In this document: positions 1 to 13,336 of the stretch, piece by piece | Position numbering within the stretch: position 1 is the stretch's first letter | Layout: the number at the start of each line of letters is the position of its first letter | NCBI RefSeq assembly: GCF_030463565.1 | Contig: NC_134649.1 | Coordinates: forward strand, 1,436,001-1,500,000 | DNA: 64,000 bases | Direction: 5' to 3' | Origin: Pelecanus crispus | Lineage: Eukaryota > Chordata > Aves > Pelecaniformes > Pelecanidae | Program-made: the position numbers and the translations under genes | Notes under the pieces: generated by a model | What the model was told of the DNA's origin: nothing | The model's database searches: none | Seen by the model: the letters and a program-made list of their open reading frames with translations, nothing else

Positions 1-3000
1 CTGCGGTGCAGCCGTCCTCGCCCCGGCTTGCTGTCCCTCTGTGGGGTTTCGCCGTAAATTACCGCGGCATCGCCGAGACCTGCGGCATCAGCCCCGCACC
101 CTTGGGTTCAGCCGGTGCCGGTGTCGAGGGGCCAGCGGGGCTCGGCACGGCCCCGGCATGGCGGCTTGGACCGTGCGGTGCAGGTGATGCCGGGGGACTG
201 TGCAGCCAGCTCCTCCGCTCCGCCGGTCCTCGGGCTCCTTTGAACGCGCTCGCTCCAATTATCTCTAATTACACGCGGTGTATCAGAAGCCAGACTGCTT
301 TGAACCTGAAAGAGAATTTGTGCCGTTTCCAGGTGCAGAGCAGCAAGCCGCCCCAGCCACGTGAAAAGTTGATATTTCTGGAACTATTAAAGAAGTGTCT
401 TTTAATGATTTAATAAAATAGCCAGCGTAGCAATGAGTCCTCTCAGATGTCAAAACCCCAATCCAACAAACCATCGCTCTGACGGCCGGCTTCCTCCGAT
501 GCATCATCGGGGAACAATTTTCCGCGGCAGCCTGGGATGTCCAAAACGATGGAGCCGAAAGGGACCCGGGAAGGCTCCGGCTGGGGCAGCCGCTCGTCCC
601 CGCTCGCTCGGCGTGGCAATGGTCACAGCTCGCCCTGCTCCAGCCCCGAGCGCGTGGGCTGCAGCGTGTGTAGAGGGGAGAGAGCCGCCGTGCATCTGAA
701 GGCGTAACAGCGGGGCGATGGTCCTATTTATTTTGAGGACGCCTGGTGACCTTTCGCAGGCAACGCCGATAAATGCCGGGCCAGGCGGCATTGTTCTCTC
801 TTAAACCAAGAAATAGAAACGTTAATCATCTAACCAGTCATTTATCATGGTTTGGGGGCATTAATTTGATGGTATGTCATTTCCCATTTGGTTTGTGTGT
901 TGTGGAGGTTACATTCAAAACACCTTCAATTAGATGCAACTAATGATATAGAGCTATTTTAAGGACCCAGGATCCCTCATAGCAGGAGGTTGCTGTGACT
1001 GACACAGCCCTCGGAGCGGCCGCCTCTGACACCGGGTAGGAGCAGAGCCTCACCCCATGCTCGGGAAATCGTGAAACCGCCCAGAGCCCGTGAGTTCCCA
1101 AATTCCTCCTTTGTCCCAGGCGGTCGGTGGGTTCGTGCAGGCAAACCCGGGAGCAGTTTGCTCGGTGCCCGAGAACCACGTTTCCCTCCTACTCAAGAAC
1201 CAGCTTGTAGGTGCCGGGCTGGCGTTCCTCATCCCAGTGATCCCTTCGCCTCCGAGGCTTATTTGAAATGCAGACATTGTGGGAGCATCCCGGACCACGT
1301 CTGCCTCGCAGCTACCCGGGCAAGGGAGGGCTGAGGCGTGCAGGTGTTGGGTCCGGCTTTGTCCCGGGGGTCCGCGACAATGTGATGGGGGCTGCAGGTG
1401 GATGGGGTTGCGATGGGGAAGGGGATGGGGAGGTTTGAGCAACCGGGCACCTCCTTTCCTGTCGGAGCCTGAGCAGATGTCTGGGAATGCTGCAGTACCG
1501 AGGGTCAAACAAGTTTTTGGAGCGGGGTGAGCCAGGAGTTTGGATCAGGACTGGGCGGACAGAGCTGGATCCTCCTCCATGCATCCACTGCGTGAAGCCA
1601 GCCAGACCGCAACGCCCAGATTGAAGATGCCCAAAGGAGAGCGAGACCTCTGAGGACGCAGCCCCCGTGCAGGGAAGCTCCCCGCCGGCTCGGAGACGAG
1701 CGTGCCCCAGCCTGCGAGCACCATGCTGCTGCGGTCTCGCAGAGGAGTCCCAGCCTGGCCTCAGGCCAGGGTCTGAGCATGAGCGCCGGGCGAGCTGTGG
1801 CCCGGTGATTATGTGTGGGTTTGGTTCCTGGCTCAGCCGTGGACTCGTTGCACAACCGGGGTGAAGCACATACCCTCCTGCCTCGCTCGTTTGACTTCAG
1901 AGAGCTGTTAAGTCTCCGCATGGAAAAGCACCCCGTAATGACTCGGGTTATTAATGGTTGCTCGGGGAGTAATAGCAGAGCTGGGCAGATCAGAGGAGCT
2001 GCCTGCAAACAGCTCTGTCATCCCGCCTCGGAGCTGGCCTGCAACACTCTTATCTTTCCCAGACTGGGGCAGCTCCTGAGCAAAGGCTGCCCATCGTGCC
2101 AAATTGCACAGCAAAGCAGGCAAACACTCATTAGGTGCTAGGTGGAGCCTACCAAACCCATACTCAAGGGCCACCTAGACCACAGCAAAGCCAGGCTGCG
2201 GCATCAGTCTGAGCTGTCAGCACGAAGCAGAAGGAGCTGCGTTACCACAGGTCAAAGTCAGAGCTTTGCCATGCCTTGGAGAAAAATCTCTTGCCAGGAG
2301 AAAAGCAAGCACCTGCCCTGCAGCCAGGCACACACACCACACCCTTCCCACCACGGCAAGCCATCACACTCTGTAATGCTCACCGGAGCATCGGTGTCTC
2401 CTTAAGACCTGCTCCAAAGCAACCCGGGGAAAGGCAATTGCTGCCCTTTTCGAGAGACGGATGATTTACTCCACTGCCTGGAATGATTCATTTGGAGTCG
2501 GTCTGGTCTGTTTGGTCAGGGCCGTTTTACAGGCTGGGCTCTCGGTTCCTGGTGCAGCATCACCTTGGGGGCCCTGGACACGGTGGCTCCTGGTTTCTTC
2601 CGATACGGGTGCGCGGTGGGTGCAGGAGGGACCGCCCGTCTCCCACACCAGAGACCCTCGAGCATCCCTGTATCCCTGGGCAAGCGAGAGAGCCGAGGAA
2701 GAGGAAATGATCCCAGCAGACATTCGACCTCCCTGTCTGAAGGCTTTGTCAACACGGAGAAACTGGAATAGATGTTGCAGGATGAGCTGTTCTGGTGAGC
2801 TGCTCCAGGCTCAGGAAAGTCCTATGGTCAACATGGTTCCGACACGGCTTGCTGAGTTTAAAATGGAGGTGGAAGATGGACCCTCAATCCCTTTTGCAGG
2901 CTGGAGAGCCTTTAAAAACCCGAGAAGTAAATTGCACGTGTGTCTTTTGCACCAGCTTCTGGCTTTTGCGTGGGAAATGTGGTCAGGGTGATGGCTTTAA

Positions 3001-5730
3001 GTAAAAAGAGCTGCTGTCCCTGGCTGTGGGAGGGCATCCTGCCCCGGCTCGAAGCACCACACTGATGCTGGCCGGGCTGGAAATCCCATCTGAGCTCAGC
3101 CTAGAGATGGGCTGGGACGACACCGGCTTCCCCCTGCCGCCCCCCAGCTCCCTGCCGAGCCGCCCCGCTTGGGCAAGGGAAGGGGGCAACGGGCTCCTGC
3201 CCACCTCGACCCATGCAACCCATGCTGAGGTCTTTTTCGGGGTGCGGGTGCAGGGCTGCACCCCAGCAGGCATTCCCGTGGCTTTTTCCCCCAGGAACTG
3301 AAGCACCCCCGGGGCTGCCTCCGTGGTGATGTGAGCTGGACCAGGGCCGTGCCCCGCGCTGAGCACGGGAGCTGCCGCCCTGCCGCGGGTCCGGCAGCAG
3401 GCGGGTGGGCAGGCAGCTGCCTGCAGCAAAGCCCCCCGCCAAGGAAAACGCCGCCGGCTCCCATTTCTCCTCCATGGACGTGGGGCCGGCACGGCTGCTT
3501 GCTGACACCGCTCCCCAAGCGCCGTTCCGAGGCCGTGCTCGTCAGGGATGCCACAGCAATGCTTCTGTTATTCACAAACCCCACGCTGTTGTATTTTCGC
3601 CCCGGCTTCAGGCAGTGGCCTGACTGTCTGTAAAGAGTGTGAAGCCCTTCTAAAACTTTCCGGCTAGCTGACAAAGTCCTCCGTGATGTAGCGGTCCCAA
3701 GTATTTGCTTGATCTTCTGTTGCCACACATTCTTCCGAGAACAAACCCGCACAGCAACGCGCGCACGTCATTCTCCTCCGGAGAGCTGGCTGCTTTTCTC
3801 TGGTTATAAACCAAAGCTGACAAGTGTCGGACCTCCTGCCAAATTCACGCTGACTGGCATTCTCGTGAGTGTTGGTCAAACAGTAAAATCCATTCATTTG
3901 TCTCAAAGCAAACCCACAGCATTCTCCTTGTCTCGGGCTGGGACAAAGCCTGTGTCTGTCTGCTCCCAGCGCTTTTCCTATGATGGCAGCGGGCATCGTC
4001 CCCTCCTAACCCCGCAGCCGGCGCGAGGACGGGCTCTGCGGGGTGGCACGGCCGCAGGCGCGGCCCCCCCAGCCGGTGCTTGACAGGGGAGGTTTAAGAA
4101 ATACCCCTGACATTTAAGAAATACCCCTAGCAAAGCGGGAAAGCTAAAGCTTGGGAGTTATTTGAGGCAGGGAGCGTGGGAGGTGGCGAGGCTGATGCTC
4201 TAGCTGGGCTCGAGCACGAGGCTTGGTCCCCTCCATCCTCCGGCGACGCGGCCCTGGCACGATGTCCCCATCCCCGGGACCCGCCGTTGCCCCCATGGTG
4301 CCCGGGAGGCTTCGTTCTCCCCGGCCACGGCGCGTGGCAGCGAGAGGCTTGGCCGAATCTGCGTGGACCGCTGTGTTCCTGGCTGACGGCAGCATCGGGG
4401 CTTGCCGCTCGGATTGACGTGCGTGCGTGCGCTCTTCGTGTTTGATTAAATGCTTCCGAAGAGGGAGATGCTTCATCTCCAGACCAGCAACAGATTGAGC
4501 AACAGAAGCATCTCTCTCTGTTGTGGAGCCTTCAGGAAGCTGTGGGTATTTTTTTTTTTTTTTAAAAGACGTTGGAGATGTGCTGGGAGGAAAGCGGAAA
4601 ACACAGGGCGAGCGTCGTGCAAACCTGGCAGCTCCTGCGAGCAGCTTGCGCTCAGCGTTCGGCTGGGATAAGTGAGGGCTTTGACGGCCGGCTGCATGCA
4701 TCGCTGCTCCCGGAGCCGCTCGGAGCCGGGTGCCCTCGGCCGGGGATGGGGCACAGCCCCGGGGGCGGGTGCTGCGGGAGAGGAGGCCTGAGCAGCACGG
4801 TCTGCTGCCCCGTCACCTAAGGCAGCCTCTAAATAAAAGCTAATCCTGCAAGAGGGAAATCGCCGGCTGCCCGCAGTGGAGCTAACGGGCTCCTGGGGAA
4901 GGGAGCATCCCTCAGCCCAGGCAGCTTTTGGGACAAGCCCTTGGCGGATAAGCACCGCGGTTTTTTTGGGGGCGATGGGGGGGGCTCTTCGTCTTCCACC
5001 TCTTCCATTTTCATCTTGCTTTGATGACATTTCTCACGTCTCCTCGCAGGCAGCACAGAATTGTCGTCCACTTTCCCGAGAGCCCAACGCTGCGCTTTGC
5101 CAGGGCAGAACAAGCCCTCTGTCCGACCCCTGGCTCCCAGCCGGCTCCTTCCCGGGGCTGCACGCTGCTGGAGCTCCCGTCGGGGCATCCCAAACCCCAT
5201 GCCGGATTCATCCCACATGGATGGTACGGGGAGACGGGATCCCCCCGCTGAGCAGGGACGTGCTGGGATGGGGGGGACGCTGCCGACAGCCCCCCTGCCC
5301 CGGGTTCGGGGGCTCCGACCCCTTCCCCTGAGCAGGGGATGCTCCAGGGTGGGAGGCGGGGGGTAGCCAGGCTGTGCGGGACCCTTCCGAGAGTCACACC
5401 CCGGGTCTTGGCCGGCGTCGGCTGTGGAAGAGCGGGAGCCTGTGTAAAGGACAGCTTTGCTTTCAGAGCTGCAGGGAGGCAATTTTTGAAATCAAAACTG
5501 TCCTTTACGCAGGCCTCCGCTCTTCCGCAGCCGTCGGCTCAGCCCGGCCCATGGTGGGGCTCTGCGGATGCCGCACCCCGCTGCGGGCTGCGCGGGAACC
5601 GAAAGGTCCCCGGCACCTTTCCTGGGGACTTTCAGGGCTTCTGGACTCAAAAGTTATCACTTTTCCAATGCTGAAGGCTCCGTGCTTTAGTCCCAAAGCA
5701 CATGGCTCAGAGTCGGGCTATAAAACGCAG
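1..5730. other. Upstream intergenic, no gene recognised
   Basis: Mixed GC-rich unique sequence. Short AT-rich islands lie at about 790-960 and 3660-3760. A small 30-bp duplication (taagaaatacccct twice) is at 4097-4131. ORFs up to 218 codons overlap on several frames and show no domain, splice or start support. Confidence 0.6.
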
Positions 5731-6288
5731 TTTATTTGGCCGAGGGGTGGGGTTTGCTGGGACAGAGGGGTGGTTTATTTGGCCGAGGATCCGGGTGCAC
5801 TGGGTTGGAGGGGTGGTTTATTTGGCCAAGGAGCTGGATGCACTGGGATGGAGGGGTGGTTGATTTGGCCGAGGAGTGGGGTTTGCTGGGTCGGAGGGGT
5901 GGTTGATTTGGCCGAGGAACCAGGTGCACTGGGTCGGAGGGGTGGTTGATTTGGCTGAGGAGCCGGGTGCACTGGGACGGAGGGGTGGTTGATTTGGCCG
6001 AGGAACCAGGTGCACTGGGACGGAGGGGTGGTTGATTTGGCCGAGGATCCGGGTGCACTGGGTTGGAGGGGTGGTTGATTTGGCCGAGGAACCAGGTGCA
6101 CTGGGACGGAGGGGTGGTTGATTTGGCCGAGGATCCGGGTGCACTGGGATGGAGGGGTGATTGATTTGGCTGAGGATCCGGGTGCACTGGGACGGAGGGG
6201 TGATTGATTTGGCTGAGGATCCGGGTGCACTGGGACGGAGGGGTGGTTGATTTGGCCGAGGATCCGGGTGCACTGGGACGGAGGGGTG
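5731..6288. repeat. 43-bp minisatellite, about 13 copies
   Basis: Unit starts ttgatttggccgagga and contains ccgggtgcactgggacgg. The TTGATTTGG core recurs every 43 bp from 5731 to 6247 without phase change, so indels are rare and the array looks young. Variation is confined to a few positions (ccggat/aaccag, gacgg/gttgg). Confidence 0.95.
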
Positions 6289-7112
6289 CTGCCGTCCCCT
6301 GCCCATCAGCAGGAGGGAAAGAGCCCCATCCCCATGCAAGACAGCGGCGCTGGCTTGGGGCGGGCGGTGGGACCGCTGCCACAGGCTCGTACAGTCACTA
6401 TTCCTCCAAAGAGAGACCACAAAATAGCTCCTACCCAGCAGATACTTGCTGCAACAGAAACCAGTCCCGAGCTATCGCTGAAACCCGCTCTCGGCTGAGC
6501 CCCAGGCAGACGTGCGCAGCTCTCATGTGTCAGCGGTAAATGTCTTCCTGTTTAAAAGCTCTCAGAATCGCAGGGGTAGCTTGTTTTGACATTTGATTAG
6601 CCACAGAGAACAACTTGAGAGTGCTCGAGTGAGTGAGTGAGCAAACTCAGAAGCAATCCCGGTGCTGAATGCTCCGGCCTGTTAGCGATAGAGGCGTATC
6701 GGGCAGGGGAGGGTGGGCAGCGCTCCAGGGGGAAGATAAGTGGGCTGCTGGGAGAGGCGAACGCGAAGAGAGGAAGTGGTGAGTGAAGTCAGCTGAAAAC
6801 AGTTTCTTTTGCTCGCTCTGACTCATAAATTTCATTAATACCCGGCCTCGCGAGCGGAGCGGTGCAGAGCTCCGGCGCCCTGGCCCCATGCGCCAGCCTT
6901 GCTCTGCGGGAGGGGGGTCCCCGGCTGCGCGGGACCCAGGAGGTTGGAGCCCCGCCGGCGGCGAGGGTTTCGGCTGCAAACAAGCCCCCTGCCCCTCGCT
7001 GCCGGTGGCCCGAGCGGGTCGGCGAAGGGGCAAAGGTGCCATGCCACTCGTCTGGCTGATGCCAGCCGGGAGCTGGCGCGGGAGCCACAGGAGCGAGAGC
7101 TGCCGGGACAGG

Positions 7113-7312
7113 GCAGGATGCGGGCAGAGCAGCGGGCAGGGTTCGGAGAGGCTGCTGGACAGGCAGGAGGAGCAGCGGGCAGGGTTCGGAGAGGCTGCTG
7201 GACAGGCAGGATGCGGGCAGAGCAGCGGGCAGGGTTCGGAGAGGCTGCTGGACAGGCAGGAGGAGCAGCGGGCAGGGTTCGGAGAGGCTGCTGGACAGGC
7301 AGGAGGAGCATC
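7113..7312. repeat. 93-bp composite tandem repeat, two copies
   Basis: Each 93-bp copy holds a 50-bp and a 43-bp version of agcagcgggcagggttcgga plus gaggctgctggacaggcagg. The second copy starts at 7206 and is nearly identical to the first. Confidence 0.9.
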
Positions 7313-8124
7313 CCTGCCTGCAGAGCCCCGCCAGCCTGGCTGGCAGCAGTCATGAACTCGCAGGGGTTTGGGGTTTTTGTTGTTTTTTTTTTTTTTTTTT
7401 TTTTTTCCCCAGACCTAAACATGTTGTGTCAGGTTGGTCATGACACTGCAGGGCTGTTTTCCTTTCCCTTGCTATCACTGCTATCAAGTAGGAGTTAACA
7501 GCCCTTGTTTATACAATGACTATCTGGCCAGAGGCTGATTTAATACCTCCCACTTCTTTTAAGTGCAAATAGACTCTAATGTGTGTATTAGGCTACTTGA
7601 ATGGCTGTTCTGGTGAAATACTCGCTTTCCAAATAACTTATCGGCAGTTAATGCCGGGGAGAGGAGAAGAGCAAACTCCTTTAGAATTTAGCAATAATAA
7701 AAAGAAAACAATCCATTTAATATTCTCCTCTTTCCTTGGCTAAGCTTTTAGTCATACCCAGCCTTGCTGGGTTTTCGCAGGCAGAGCCCTACCCCGCTGT
7801 ACGGGCCGCAGCCCCGATTCAGCACGTTGCCTGCGAGCATCCCCAGGCCCCGGCCCAGCAGCCATGGCAGGCGATGCCGCGTCCCGGGACGCGGAGCTGC
7901 GCACCAAGGCCGCCGTCGCCCCGCTTCCACGCCAGCGCGGATGCCAGCCCCGTGCCGCCGCCGTCCCGCGTCCCTCCCGCTCCCCGAGCCGCTCGCTCCG
8001 GGGCTGGAGCGTGGCCACCGGCGGGGTGGGAGCGGTAGCCGTGCTGCGCAGGCAGCCGTCTGCAGCCGCGCTTGGCAGGAGAGACAAAGAGTAATATCAT
8101 CCCTGAGCGAAACTGCAGAGTTTC

Positions 8125-8134
8125 TGCTGAGTCA
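8125..8134 (+). promoter_or_regulatory. NF-E2/MAF-type site TGCTGAGTCA
   Basis: TGCTGAGTCA matches an AP-1/NF-E2 core with MAF extension. It lies in unique AT-rich sequence (8095-8285) that stands out between GC-rich blocks and a minisatellite, and may be a distal regulatory element. Confidence 0.3.
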
Positions 8135-8380
8135 CAGTCATCAGGGAATGGGGAGAGCAATTACAGACGAAAACTGGGAAGGCATCCCAAACAAATTGGT
8201 TATAATTAACAAGTAGAAGAATAACACCAGTAATACCATTAGCAGGCCCAAAAGCCATTTGCAATATAATATCTATAATTAGACAGTATACAGCAAAAGC
8301 CTGGGCTGAGCTGCTTGCCCCGGGAAGGGAGGGCAGGTGAGCGTGGGGAGCAGAGTGCCCGCGGCCCGGGCTCCGGAGGC

Positions 8381-9550
8381 CGCAAGCACCGGCGAGCACC
8401 CACGAGCATTGGCGAGCACCGGTGAGCACAGGCAAGCATTGGCGAGGACCCGCGAGCACCCACGAGCATTGGCGAGCACCGGTGAGCATTGGCGAGAACC
8501 CACGGGCATTGGCGAGCACCAGCGAGCACCCACGAGCATTGGCGAGCACCGGCGAGCATTGGCGAGCACCGGCAAGCACCTGTGAGCATTGGTGAGCACC
8601 AGCAAGCACCCACGAGCACTGGCGAGCATTGGCGAGCACCCACGAGCATTGGTGAGCACTGGCGAGCACCGGTGAGCACCGGTGAGCACCCACGAGCACT
8701 GGCGAGCATTGGCGAGCACCCGCGAGCATTGGCGAGCACATGCGAGCACCCACAAGCACCAGCGAGCATTGGCGAGCACCCACGAGCATTGGCGAGCTCC
8801 AGCGAGCACTGGTGAGCACCCATGAGCACCGGCGAGCATTGGCGAGCACTGGCGAGCACCGGTGAGCACCCATGAGCACCCACGAGCACCGGCGAGCATT
8901 GGCGAGCACCCACGAGCATTGGCGAGCACCGGTGAGCACCCACAAGCACCAGCGAGCATTGGCGAGCACCCACGAGCATTGGCGAGCTCCAGCGAGCACT
9001 GGTGAGCACCCATGAGCACCGGCGAGCATTGGCGAGCACTGGCGAGCACCGGTGAGCACCGGTGAGCACCCATGAGCACCCACGAGCACCAGCGAGCATT
9101 GGCGAGCACCCACGAGCATTGGTGAGCACTGGCGAGCACCGGCAAGCATTGGTGAGCACCCGCGAGCATTGGCGAGCACCGGTGAGCACCCACAAGCACC
9201 AGCGAGCATTGGCGAGCACCCATGAGCACCAGCGAGCATTGGCGAGCACTGGCGAGCACCGGTGAGCACCCATGAGCACCCACGAGCACCGGCAAGCATT
9301 GGCGAGCACCCACGCATTGGTGAGCACTGGCAAGCACCGGTGAGCACCCATGAGCACCCACGAGCACCGGCGAGCATTGGCGAGCACCGGTGAGCACCCA
9401 CAAGCACCAGCGAGCATTGGTGAGCACCCACGAGCATTGGCGAGCTCCAGCGAGCACTGGTGAGCACCCATGAGCACCCACGAGCACCGGCGAGCATTGG
9501 CGAGCACCGGCAAGCACCGGCGAGCATTGGTGAGCACCGGCGAGCAACCC
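8381..9550. repeat. 10-bp minisatellite, about 117 copies
   Basis: Variants of GGCGAGCACC (GGTGAGCACC, CACGAGCACC, GGCGAGCATT) repeat every 10 bp. A 2-bp deletion near 9313 (cacgcatt) shifts the phase. No 10-bp variant contains a stop in the minus-strand frames, which explains overlapping minus-strand ORFs of over 600 codons. Confidence 0.97.
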
Positions 9551-11670
9551 GTGTCAGGCTGTGGGGACCGGGGAGGCTGGCGAGGGGCTGGCCCCGATGC
9601 CGGAGCCCAAGGAGGCTCCGTGGGCACAGCCAAAGCTGCTCTCCCTGCCGAGAGCGGCCAGGCTCTCCTCTCCCTCCTCCAGCCGGGGTGCAGCCTGGCA
9701 TTAAATATAAATAAGTGCACGGTGTTGCTATCCCGGGAGCCGATGCAGCGTCGGAGCACGAGTGCAGCCAGCGGTGGTTGAGCAAGCCGGGCCAGCGCTG
9801 CTCCGGCGCAGGGGCTCTGCACCCATCCTCTGCCGAAGCACGGCTGCGGCTCACGGCTGCGCTCATCCGGGGTCCCTGCGTGCCGGGGAGCCGGGGCTGG
9901 ATGCAGGCAGGGGTCAGGAGGGCAGGAACACACCGCTTCCCTGCCTGCAAAGAGCTTTCCGATGTCCTGCTTTCCCCTTCTGGGTTTGGACACCGGCGAG
10001 TTGTTTGAGGGAGCCGGCGGTGCCGGAGCTGCCGGGTTTGGACCTGAGCTGCAGCCGAGTCCTGTTAGGGAGTCCTGGGCCCGATCCCTCCACCAGCTCC
10101 TCGTCTTGGGCCCCTCTTGGCCAAAACTTTGCAAATGAGCGGATGGGCCGAGGCTTCCCTGGCTCCCAGCCTGGGTCCGGCTCTGCTGCGCTGCCTCTGC
10201 GGCCGGGAGGGTTCTGGGGCTCTCCCTCCCTCCAGCACCGTTCACAGACGTCTGCAGGAATCCTCCCTGCCGCGGGGACCTGGATTTGGGTGCCCTGGCT
10301 CTGCTGAGAGCTCAGAGGTTTTGCGATCTTCTGCGGGAAACACTCCTCGGACCTCGAGGGAGCTCCGCAGCGCGTTCTTGTGAAAAACCAACGTGGCTGC
10401 TGCCCCCGGCTCTGCCCTTTACCCACCTCCTCGCGCCTCCCGCCCCAACCGCGCGGGGATGGGGGGGAGCAAAATGGTGCTTGTGAGGCTCAGGTTCGGT
10501 GCTGGGAGGAGTTTGCGGCAGGTCGCCGGCAGGTTTGCTGCCTCCCGGGCCCCCCTGCCCGGGCAGCCCCCGGCATGGGCTGCTGCAGCCCGGAGGCGCT
10601 GGGCTGGGCTGGCGCAGGGATTGCTCAAGCAAATCCCGCGGATGAGGGTGATGTCGATGGGAGTTTTGCTTGTGAAAGGCCGGGGCAATCGGGGCCTGTT
10701 GTGGCAACACCAGCAACCGACCGCTCTTCCCCATCCGCCTGCGCAGCGGTGGCTCGGGAAGCTCCCGGCAAGTTCTCGGTGGTGCTGGCTGCGGATGCGC
10801 AGGGCGGGCGCACGTGGCGACGGCGATCCCCCCGAAGCACCCCGGCATGGTGCCGTCGTTTTTCTTTAATCGCTGCGGAGCAAAGTCGTAGCCCAGAAGT
10901 TCTGCTGAGGGCTGCGAGGAGGAGGGCTGCCTTCGCAGACTCGGCTCTGCCCCACGCGTCAGGAATTCCGGCCCCTCGCCTGCAGCAGGGACCCCCAGTC
11001 CTCTGCCGTTTCGCAGCTTTGCACGGCTGCGTTTTTCCACCCGGAGCCCCGAGATTTGCTCTGAAGAGGAAAAAACGGAGAAAGTGGAAAAAAACTCGAG
11101 GCCAGGTCTGTTGTGCAGGTCTTGGCTGGGGCTGGCTTCGGGTGCTCAAGAGCATCGCTAGCGGGAGCGCCCGAAACGAAAAGAGGCTTTTGCTGTCCCC
11201 AGCCCTGCACCCTCCTGGTGCCAGAAGCAGTTGCAGGATTGAACCCTCTCTTTGCCGGGGGGCGGTGGGGAGGCTGTAAAACCTTACTGCCAAAAGCAGA
11301 TAAAACCGAGCTCCCCCACAAAGCAAAATAAACTGGCTGATAGCTCTCCCGGCTCTCCGTGGTCGGTCATTAGTATGTGTTTCGCTGCCTTCCCAGCTCT
11401 GAAATCCTTGTTTAGATAAACTCGAAAGCTAAAGGAAATTTGGCAGGCAGGGTCCTGCCCTGCGCGGAAGGCAGATAGTGTCACCTGAAATGTAAACAGG
11501 CGCTGTTGACTGGGGCCGGGACCGGCTTGTCAACGATAAAGCCACCTCTCGGGGCGGCTGCCGCCACGCTGCCGCGCACCGGGAGCAGCACCGCGTGTGC
11601 GCCGTGGGCGAGCTCAGCCGGTCACGGCGGCCGGGGAGCCAGGTGGGAGCAGAGGCAACTCCGTGACCGG
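9551..11670. other. Intergenic GC-rich unique sequence
   Basis: No gene, RNA or repeat recognised. Overlapping ORFs (up to 299 codons) look like stop-poor GC-rich noise: low-complexity Pro/Ala/Arg composition and no conserved domain seen. Confidence 0.55.
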
Positions 11671-12963
11671 TGCGTGCGGGCGGGTGTGCATCTGCATGCA
11701 CGTGTGTGCGGGTGCGCGCGTGCACGCGGGTTCCTGCGTCTGCGTGCACGTGTGTGCGGGTGCACGTGTGCACGCGGGTTCCTGCGTCTGCGTGCACGTG
11801 TGTGCGGGTGCGTGCGAGCACGTGGGCGTGAATCTGCGTGCACGTGTGTGCGGGTGCGTGCGTGCACGCGGGTTCCTGCGTCTGCGTGCACGTGTGTGCG
11901 GGTGCGCGCGCGCACGCGGGTTCCTGCGTCTGCGTGCACGTGTGTGCGGGCGCGTGCATCTGCGTGCACGTGTGTGCGGGTGCGTGCGAGCACGTGGGCG
12001 TGCATCTGCGTGCACGTGTGTGCGGGTGCGTGCGTGCACGCGGGTTCCTGCGTCTGCGTGCACATGTGTGCGGGTGCGTGCGCGCACGCGGGTTCCTGCG
12101 TCTGCGTGCACGTGTGTGCGGGCGCGTGCATCTGCGTGCACGTGTGTGCGGGTGCGCGCGCGCACGCGGGTTCCTGCGTCTGCGTGCACGTGTGTGCGGG
12201 CGCGTGCATCTGCGTGCACGTGTGTGCGGGTGCGCGCGCGCACGCGGGTTCCTGCGTCTGCGTGCACGTGTGTGCGGGAGCGTGCATCTGCGTGCACGTG
12301 TGTGCGGGTGCGCGCGCGCACGCGGGTTCCTGCGTCTGCGTGCACGTGTGTGCGGGCGCGCACACGCACGCGGGTTCCTGCGTCTGCGTGCACGTGTGTG
12401 CGGGTGCGCGCGCGCACGCGGGTTCCTGCGTCTGCGTGCGCGTTTGTGCGGGCGCGTGCATCTGCGTGCACGTGTGTGCGGGTGCGCGCGCGCACGCGGG
12501 TTCCTGCGTCTGCGTGCACGTGTGTGCGGGAGCGTGCATCTGCGTGCACGTGTGTGCGGGTGCGCGCGCGCACGCGGGTTCCTGCGTCTGCGTGCACGTG
12601 TGTGCGGGTGCGCACACGCACGCGGGTTCCTGCGTCTGCGTGCACGTGTGTGCGGGTGCGTGCGCGCACGCGGGTTCCTGCGTCTGCGTGCGCGTTTGTG
12701 CGGGCGCGTGCATCTGCGTGCACGTGTGTGCGGGTGCGCGCGCGCACGCGGGTTCCTGCGTCTGCGTGCGCGTGTGTGCGGGCGCGTGCATCTGCGTGCA
12801 CGTGTGTGCGGGTGCGCGCGCGCACGCGGGTTCCTGCGTCTGCGTGCACGTGTGTGCGGGCGCGTGCATCTGCGTGCACGTGTGTGCGGGTGCGCGCGCG
12901 CACGCGGGTTCCTGCGTCTGCGTGCACGTGTGTGCGGGTGCGTGTGCGCACGCGGGTTCCTGC
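11671..12963. repeat. 48/30-bp GC-rich minisatellite with alternating purine-pyrimidine tracts
   Basis: Two units alternate: a 48-bp unit (gcgggttcctgcgtctgc plus gtgcacgtgtgtgcgggtgc plus a gcgcgcac tract) and a 30-bp unit carrying gcgtgcatctgc. Together they often form a 78-bp composite. Long TG/CG alternations such as tgcgcgcgcgcac favour Z-DNA. Long ORFs on both strands are artefacts of the periodicity. Confidence 0.96.
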
Positions 12964-13336
12964 TCTTCCCCCCGCTGCCTTCTCTGCAGCCTCGTGGCAA
13001 ACTCCGCGCGGCCCGGCGAAGCCGTGCCAAAGCCGTGGGCAGCCTCTTCCAGGATTCACGGGACGCGCGGCATATGAAAGGGAGATGAAAAATAAGGAGG
13101 AAAAAAAAAATGCATTTTCTATCACTGGCGTTTTGGACCCGTTTCCCTGCAGGGCGGCTGCGGGTGAGCAGGGTGACTGCGGCTGTGCAGGCGTTCGGAC
13201 GGGCCAGCTGCCACAAACCGTGTCCTGCGGGTTTCTTTCTCCCCGATTTCTTCCTATGGCTGTACCGTGGCCCCCAGGACGGCCCGGCCCCTGGGAGCGG
13301 GGCTGTGTACACCCGCCGAGGGGCTGGGACCGGGAG

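Larger units (their letters stand above)
6289..8380. other. Intergenic unique sequence between arrays
   Basis: Contains a T run at about 7381-7406 and an AT-rich unique stretch at 7490-7735 (with tgcaaata), which stands out from the surrounding GC-rich DNA and is a candidate conserved non-coding element. A GC-rich block follows (7770-8080), then the AT-rich 8095-8285. No gene recognised. Confidence 0.5.

Noticed and set aside
5731..6288. CRISPR-like regular spacing
   Set aside because: Whole units repeat without unique spacers, in a vertebrate genome; it is a minisatellite.
8097..10245. Minus-strand ORFs of 422-668 codons with a repeated Cys/Ser/Pro/Val pattern
   Set aside because: They are the 10-bp minisatellite read in different frames. 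The flanking parts have no domain, start or splice support.
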